This document shows, piece after piece, positions 58,800 through 64,000 of a stretch of DNA of 64,000 nucleotides. A model generated the notes under the pieces. It was not told the DNA's origin, did not search any database, and saw nothing but the letters and a program-made list of their open reading frames with translations. Position 1 is the stretch's first letter. The number at the start of each line of letters is the position of its first letter. Position numbers and translations under genes: made by a program. Source of the DNA: Panicum virgatum (lineage: Eukaryota; Streptophyta; Magnoliopsida; Poales; Poaceae); the NCBI RefSeq assembly GCF_016808335.1, contig NC_053137.1:48599781-48663780 (forward strand), read 5' to 3'.

Positions 58800-60032
58800 T
58801 CTATCGCCCTATCGGTCTTTGATAACGCAAAGCTACTACTGGAGGTTTTTATGGTTACGAGCGTGTGGCCTGAGGTGGACAACAACTTGGTAGCGCGGTG
58901 TCCATTGCCGAATGTGGTGTGTTTTCGTGCGGGATGGTGCTGGTGTTGAGTTGTAGAAATTTGGAGTGAATGCATCTACATTAGAGGATGGTCTGACGTT
59001 CTTTATTTTATGGGGGATGGTGATTTTTCATTGTGGTATGAATTGTTGGTTTAGTTATGGCGATGTGATCGGAGCTTTCTAATTAGCGAGCGCACGCCAC
59101 AACAGCTTCTGGCAATCGATCACACAAATCTCCTATCTTATTTCCTTTTTATAATCTCTTTCATCGGTTTCCGTTTCTACCGATCGTTGCCGACTCCCCT
59201 TCAGCAGTCCACTCACTCACCACTGTAGTACCACCCGACTCCCAACCCCAAGTCATTGTCACTCATCTAAATACCAGTTTTTATTCACTTTTATTATTAA
59301 ACATAAAAAATTATATGAACAAAATAGAACCCAACTATGTAAACATAAATTATATACAAAAGATAAATGATCCAGAAATAGAGAAAAAATATACATAAAA
59401 CTTATTTACATTATTTATATAAATACTATAAACATAAATTAGTCTATAAATGTTATATAGTAAAAACTATATATCCAAATTTACAAAAATAATCTACAAT
59501 TTGGAACAGAGAAAGGAGCTCAATAACAATTATGGAATTTATAGCGACCGGACGTCTGATAGAAACTTTTCCCATCGGACGCTCCGTCGGTACAATGCAA
59601 CCTCAAATGATAACGTTCACAACATAGTAGAAGAAAAACATCTGCAACATAGAAAATTATCGTGTGCAATATCAGAAGAAATTTGAAAAAAAATGTTAGT
59701 AGTTGATGAGGAGGAAAAAAACCCATCGCAATCTGTTTCATCTTGCACGAAATAATTAAATCTCTCATTGAAGATGCAACATTCAGATAAAATATTTGCA
59801 ATATCCAGATAACACACTTGCAATAAATGCAACATCCCACATCTAGATTTACTTTTGCAACATCCGTATGAAACACTTGCAACATCCCCAAAATCTCTAC
59901 TGCAACTATGTAGTACCTATCGTAACATGACCACCAGTGCTCTCTACCACACCCTTCGCTCATCCTCCGCAACCCGAAGCTCCTTTGACAGCCGGAGCAG
60001 CTCTCCTCTAGCCGGGGAGCGGCGATCAGGAC
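58800..60032. other. Intergenic, repeat-derived
   Basis: About 59760-59910 repeats words such as TGCAACATCC and AACACTTGCAACATCC, seen in decayed Mutator-like sequences of grasses. A minus-strand frame (59520-60254, 244 codons) crosses this and the tandem repeat; it has no domain and I do not call it a gene. Confidence 0.4.
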
Positions 60033-60165
60033 GGGAGAGGTGCGGGGGAGCGGTGGCCCGGCCCCACGGCACGCATCTCGCCCGCCGCATAGAGCTGTCG
60101 CCATGGGAGAGGTGCGGGGGAGCGGCGGCCCGGCCCCACGGCGTGCATCTCGCCCGCCGCATAGA

Positions 60166-60831
60166 CATGGGCGGAGCCAATATGGATGCCTGGGTATTCC
60201 CAAGAATACCCAACTATTTTGCTTGAAAATTAAGTATATGTCAAGTATACACACATGTATATGTTATGTTGGGAAAAGAATTCTAGTTTTAAATTTCTAA
60301 TAACTCAGCCTAACGCCGACACAGAGATGTCCCATGCCTCACATCCCACCCGGGCAGTGCATCACATGCAAGGGAGATTACAGATGCACTGACGCTCAAC
60401 ATCAAGTGCCATAGTTGCTCTTCGAGGAGCAGAAGAAGGGGTGTAGCTCGGTGATTGGCTGCCAATAGGCAACCAACCAGTCGGGGTTCGAGCCCTCCGG
60501 TCTCGCACCTTGCAGGAGCCCATATTAGTATTTGCACGGTGGTGTGTATGTTTTTTAGCGTGGATCGCGAAGCTATGAGAAATAAATAGCAAGTTAGTGA
60601 TTTCAAATATTTGTAGAGCTACTTGTATCTATTTTATTTGGTCTAGTGGAAATAATTTTGTGAAAAATCATCACATGAGAAATGAAAAGAAAAACAATAT
60701 TGATTTCTCTTTGTTGCATGGACCATTTTTAATTTGAACTTTTTTGTAGAATTTTGAACTTTTAATATTTTTGTATTGAATGTTCTTTTAATATGGGAAT
60801 ACCCAACTTTTAAATTCTGGCTCCGCCACTG
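60166..60831. mobile_element. Non-autonomous hAT-like element (666 bp)
   Basis: Ends CATGGGCGGAGCCA and, inverted, CAGTGGCGGAGCCAGAA, with a further matched subterminal GGGTATTCCC/GGGAATACCC pair. A perfect 8-bp duplication CGCATAGA flanks it (60158-60165 and 60832-60839), supporting hAT. It carries a SINE-like segment in its interior. No transposase is encoded. Confidence 0.85.
60438..60560 (+). mobile_element. tRNA-like SINE fragment inside the hAT element
   Basis: An A-box-like TAGCTCGGTGATTGG (60444-60458) and a B box GGTTCGAGCCC (60485-60495) at tRNA-like spacing, followed by a GTGGTGTGTATGTTTTTT tail. It resembles grass SINEs. The ends are approximate. Confidence 0.6.
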
Positions 60832-60851
60832 CGCATAGAGCTGTCGCCATG

Positions 60852-61653
60852 GCTGCTACACGGAGTTCCTTCGGCGGCGGATGAGCGGCAGCCGACACAG
60901 CTCAGCCTCACTGCAGAAAGGAGCGGCGGCTGGCATGAGGCACCGCTCCGGCGCTCGCCTGCACGGCAGCCGGGGCGGTTCACTCCTGCGGCGGCCGGAG
61001 CAGCTCCTCCTAGTACCTGCACAGGAGAGAGGTAGAGAGATTTTAGGTCGTCCGCAACAAGGCGATTTCAGCCAGCGACGTCGCTAGTGATTAGGCTCGG
61101 ATGCAGCTTCGGAGCTGACGGGGAGGGAAAAACACCATGTTCGACAGGCTGGAGCTGGAGGCTGGAGCTAGAGTGCTGTGAGAGAAAAATACTGTTCGGC
61201 AGGCTGAAGCTGGAGGAACATGAGGAAAAAAAACTATAGAGCTGGTGGGCTGCTCACCAGCCGAACACAGGCAGAGGTGAGAGGATCAGCTGGTGGCCGG
61301 TCGATTTGCAGCTATGTAAGAGAGTACGTGGGCCCTAGAAAGTAAATGCAGCCTCGTAACATGTGTAAATTCATCTCTCTCCTCCACTTGGGTCGGCGAT
61401 GGCCTTGTTTGGGACCGCGAAGCTGATAAGCGCGAGTGGAATAAGCGCAATGCAGCTCCTGACCTGCTTCTGCGATTATGGGCCACGCAGTTCAATGTTC
61501 GCGATTTTCAGTGGCCGGCGGCTGCGCAACGCGCGTTCAACGCGAGCAGTTTGGCGGGCTTATTCCGCTTCTTTGGCTCATAAGCGAAGCGAACGCGGAA
61601 ACAAACAGGCACGATGTCGCTAGCACTGGCTAGCACCATTGCGGGTGGCCTTA
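60852..61653. other. Intergenic with a small repeat near 61138-61270
   Basis: The segment from TGTTCGACAGGCTGGAGCTG to CACCAGCCGAACA has complementary ends and an internal direct repeat (TGTTCGGCAGGCTGAAGCTG). It is similar in type to the small element at 58436-58534. A second region near 61400-61590 carries CGCGAAGCTGATAAGCG-type words. No gene is seen. Confidence 0.4.
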
Positions 61654-62007
61654 CGCCCTGTTTAGATCACAACCCGTAAATCTTGTAAACACAAAAAAAA
61701 TGTCACATCAAATATTTGGACACATACATGGAATACTAAATGAAGTCTATTTACAAAACCTTTTACATGGATGGACTGTAAATCGTGAGACGAATCTAAT
61801 GAGCCTACTTAATCCATGTTTTGCAACAGTAATACTACAGTAACCATTCATTAATTATAGATTAATTATGGATTAACTAGCATCATTAGATTCGTCTCGC
61901 GATTTACAACTCATCTGTGCAAAAAGTTTTATAAATAGACTTTATTTAGTACTTCAAATTAGCAAGATTCCATCGAAAAAAAATTTGTGTTCCATCTAAA
62001 TACGGCC
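61654..62007. mobile_element. Tourist-like MITE (354 bp)
   Basis: Ends CGCCCTGTTTAGAT and, inverted, GGCCGTATTTAGAT, TTA on the left (61651-61653) and TTG on the right, and complementary arms with GTGAGACGAATCTAATGAGC and ATTAGATTCGTCTCGCG. It is the same subfamily as the copy at 13548-13907. Confidence 0.85.
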
Positions 62008-62204
62008 TTGGTGTAGGCTGGGGCCGATTTCGAAGATAGGTAGGGCGTTCTAGCATTTCGGTAACCAATTATTTAACTAGCAAATTTTTACTACCTAACT
62101 AATGCACTATACGAGTAGATTCAAATACGGCGGCATCCTATCAACCATCCATGCCATTTCCAAGAATCAATCCCGTGATCGTGACCCCGTCCATGGTTAA
62201 CCTT

Positions 62205-64000
62205 ACCGTTGGGAACCGGTCCGGTTTGACCGGTTACCGGTCAAACCGGTCCGGACCGGTTCCGGTTCCGACCGGTTCCCAACCGGTCCAAATTCAAATT
62301 TTGAATTTGAATTCAAAAAAATGAAAAATTCCCAAAAAATTCCTAAAAATATTTCAAGGTGTGATGAATCTAATGGTGTAAAATTTTCTCAAAAATTCGT
62401 TCATTTAGTATGGTTTGCGGAATTTAGAAGTTAAATCAAAAAAGAAAAAGAAAAAAAACGACGGCCCATTAAGGCCCATCGCGCGGCACAGCGTATTTAA
62501 CCTATCCACAACCATCCCGCAGCCTCACCAGCCACTCGTCCGCTCCTCTCGCCCCCTAGGAAGCCCTGTCCGCCGCCCGCATACGCCGTCCGCCGCCCTG
62601 ACCCGGCCAGCCGGCTCCTGAGAGCGGCTAACCGGCCCCCGCACCGGTAAGCCGTGGCGCCACCGGATCCACCGGTTAGCCGCCCTTGGAGGCCGGTTTA
62701 CCGGCCCGGCTAGGCGGTAAACCGCCACGAGCGGCGGTAAGCCGCCGGCAGGTGAGGTTTTTTTCCCTAGATGATTTTAGATGATTTTTTTTAGGATTTA
62801 GATGTATGACTTAGGTATATTTAGAATGTAGGTAAGATTTAGGATTTAGGATGTTTTAGGATTTAGAATGTTTTAGGATTTAGGTGTATTTAGATGATTT
62901 TAGACACTATGACTTAGGAGTTAGAATATTAGATGATATATTTTTGTTGTCCATGTATGCAGATAGACAATGGCAAGCAGAGATGTTGTATGGGAACACG
63001 GGGAAAATCTTTATCCCGGATGGCGATGCAACTATTGTCGTACGCAGAAAGGAGGAGGTGGTGCGACTAGATTGAAACAACATTTGGCTGGGCGCGGGGC
63101 GGAGGTGGTCCATTGCAGGAATGTGCCACCTGATGTGCGGGACTTCTTTCAGCGTGAGTTGGATAGGGCAAAGAAGGCAACTGCTGACCGGGCTCGAGAG
63201 AGGTTGAGACGGGAGAAGGCTGCAGCGGAGGGAAACTATCCCGGTGATGAAGAAGATGAGGAAGCTCAGGTGCAGCGTGCCATGGATCTATCAAGAGCGG
63301 AAGCAGAGTTCCGACGGGGGGTGGAACAGAGAGGAGGTGCATATGAGCGTGGAGGAGGTAGTGGTTCGACGAGGGGGAATGTTATGCAGAGGATGTTTGG
63401 AAGGTCCACTTCGCAGAGGGAAAGTCCTGTGGTGGAGGACTATAACTTGGCAGCTGGTGGGAGAAGAGGAATGATGCAACCAAGGATTGATACAGGCTCC
63501 TGGACGCAGAAGGGTAAGAACGCAAAGGAAGCTATTGGTAAAGCTTGGTCAAAGTTTTTCCATATTGCAGGAGTTCCTGGAAGACAGGCTGACAGTCCAT
63601 ACTTTATCAGTGCGGTCAGGGAGACACAAAAGTGGGGTAAGTTTTCTTTCATTGCAATGATACCTATGAGCGTACATCCTTGTATCTCATGATTTTCATA
63701 TGGTTTGCAGGTGAAGGTATCGCATCACCCACTGGACGGGATATTGATGGCAAGTACCTTGATCAGAACGAGCAAGACTTGAAGACAAGGTACGTAAAGT
63801 TTCAGAAAGACTGGCCCTTATTTGGCGTCACGTTGATGTGTGATTCATGGACTGGTCCGACGAGGATGAGTGTCATCAACTTTTTGATATATTGCAATGG
63901 GGTCATGTGGTTCCATAAGTCTATTGATGCGACCGGAAGAACTCAAGATGCTGCATATTTGTTCAAGGTAGTCCCTAAACATGTTTCATTCGCATGGTGT
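62205..64000 (+). mobile_element. 5' part of a hAT transposon, cut by the window end
   Basis: It begins with a cluster of inverted ACCGGT words (GGTCCGGTTTGACCGG, GGTCAAACCGGTCCGG) at about 62210-62285, a probable subterminal transposase-binding region, then carries the transposase gene. The exact left terminus and target-site duplication were not fixed. The right end is outside the window. Confidence 0.7.
62970..63967 (+). CDS. hAT-family transposase, N-terminal part (BED finger, DUF659)
   Basis: Two exons are visible: 62970-63636 and 63711-63967 (intron 74 bases, GT-AG, phase kept); a GT donor at 63968 suggests another intron before the window ends. The start ATG gives MASRDVVWEHGENLYPGW, followed by a BED-type zinc finger (CNYCRTQKGGGGATRLKQHL...VVHC, residues about 20-50). 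A charged linker rich in Arg/Glu precedes KAWSKFFHIAGVPGRQADSP. Exon 2 contains KDWPLFGVTLMCDSWTGPTR, the RNase H-like DUF659 segment with the first catalytic Asp (CDSWT), then VMWFHKSIDATGRTQDAAYL. The frame is intact in the visible part. A 5' UTR intron from about 62753 (GTGAGG) to 62961 (ATGCAG) is likely. The C-terminal hAT dimerisation domain would lie beyond the window, so the activity of this copy is unknown. Confidence 0.88.

Larger units (their letters stand above)
60033..60850. repeat. 72-bp tandem duplication, second copy split by a hAT element
   Basis: Copy 1 is 60033-60104 (starting GGGAGAGGTGCGGGGGAGCG). Copy 2 starts at 60105 and is broken after CGCATAGA (60165). Its remaining GCTGTCGCCATGG appears after the transposon, at about 60840-60852. 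The copies differ at a few bases (CGGTGGCC/CGGCGGCC, GGCACGCA/GGCGTGCA). Confidence 0.9.

Noticed and set aside
59520..60254. 244-codon minus-strand frame
   Set aside because: Runs through a tandem repeat and into a transposon; no domain and internal repetition explains the open frame.
1..64000. CRISPR arrays, prophage, bacterial operons or rRNA/tRNA genes
   Set aside because: No regular short repeats with unique spacers, no bacterial-type gene order; only tRNA-derived SINE sequences were found.

Overview
The window looks like nuclear DNA of a grass (Poaceae, probably a panicoid such as sorghum, Setaria or a relative). The evidence is GC-rich plant genes with short GT-AG introns, a DUF3615 gene (a family I know as essentially grass-specific), and a dense mixture of Tourist- and Stowaway-like MITEs, Mutator, hAT/Ds, PIF/Harbinger, CACTA, Helitron, SINE and LTR-retrotransposon sequence. 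Species cannot be fixed from the sequence alone.

I can defend five ordinary cellular genes. They are a GEM-like GRAM-domain protein (6246-7265, +, four exons), a zinc-finger homeodomain (ZHD) transcription factor (19158-19991, -, one exon), a GT61 glycosyltransferase (47557-49002, -, two exons), a DUF3615 protein (50885-51815, -, four exons, in-frame stop near its 5' end), and a PEPKR2-like serine/threonine kinase (53043-56339, -, three exons). They have unrelated functions and do not form a cluster.

The remainder is mostly transposable elements, many still delimited by their target-site duplications (TSDs). These include a 979-bp near-palindromic Mutator-type MITE with a perfect 9-bp TSD (9430-10408), several Tourist MITEs, hAT elements with perfect 8-bp TSDs (21877-22423, 60166-60831), a Ds element with a perfect 8-bp TSD about 560 bp upstream of the kinase ATG (56897-57833), a PIF-like element (22990-24032), and a TIR element carrying what looks like a captured methyltransferase first exon (26936-28325). 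There is also a small CACTA element (30502-31277).

The region 36011-47358 is a nest. A probable Helitron (36011-45693) contains a nearly complete 5.4-kb PIF/Harbinger element with both transposase and Myb/SANT-like ORF1, a gypsy LTR with PBS and gag start, and a 584-bp TIR element. A second small Helitron (46150-47358) follows. The right edge (about 62200-64000) holds the 5' half of a hAT element whose transposase gene runs off the window.

I saw no bacterial, viral or CRISPR-type system. The more unusual observations concern nested insertions and gene-fragment capture.
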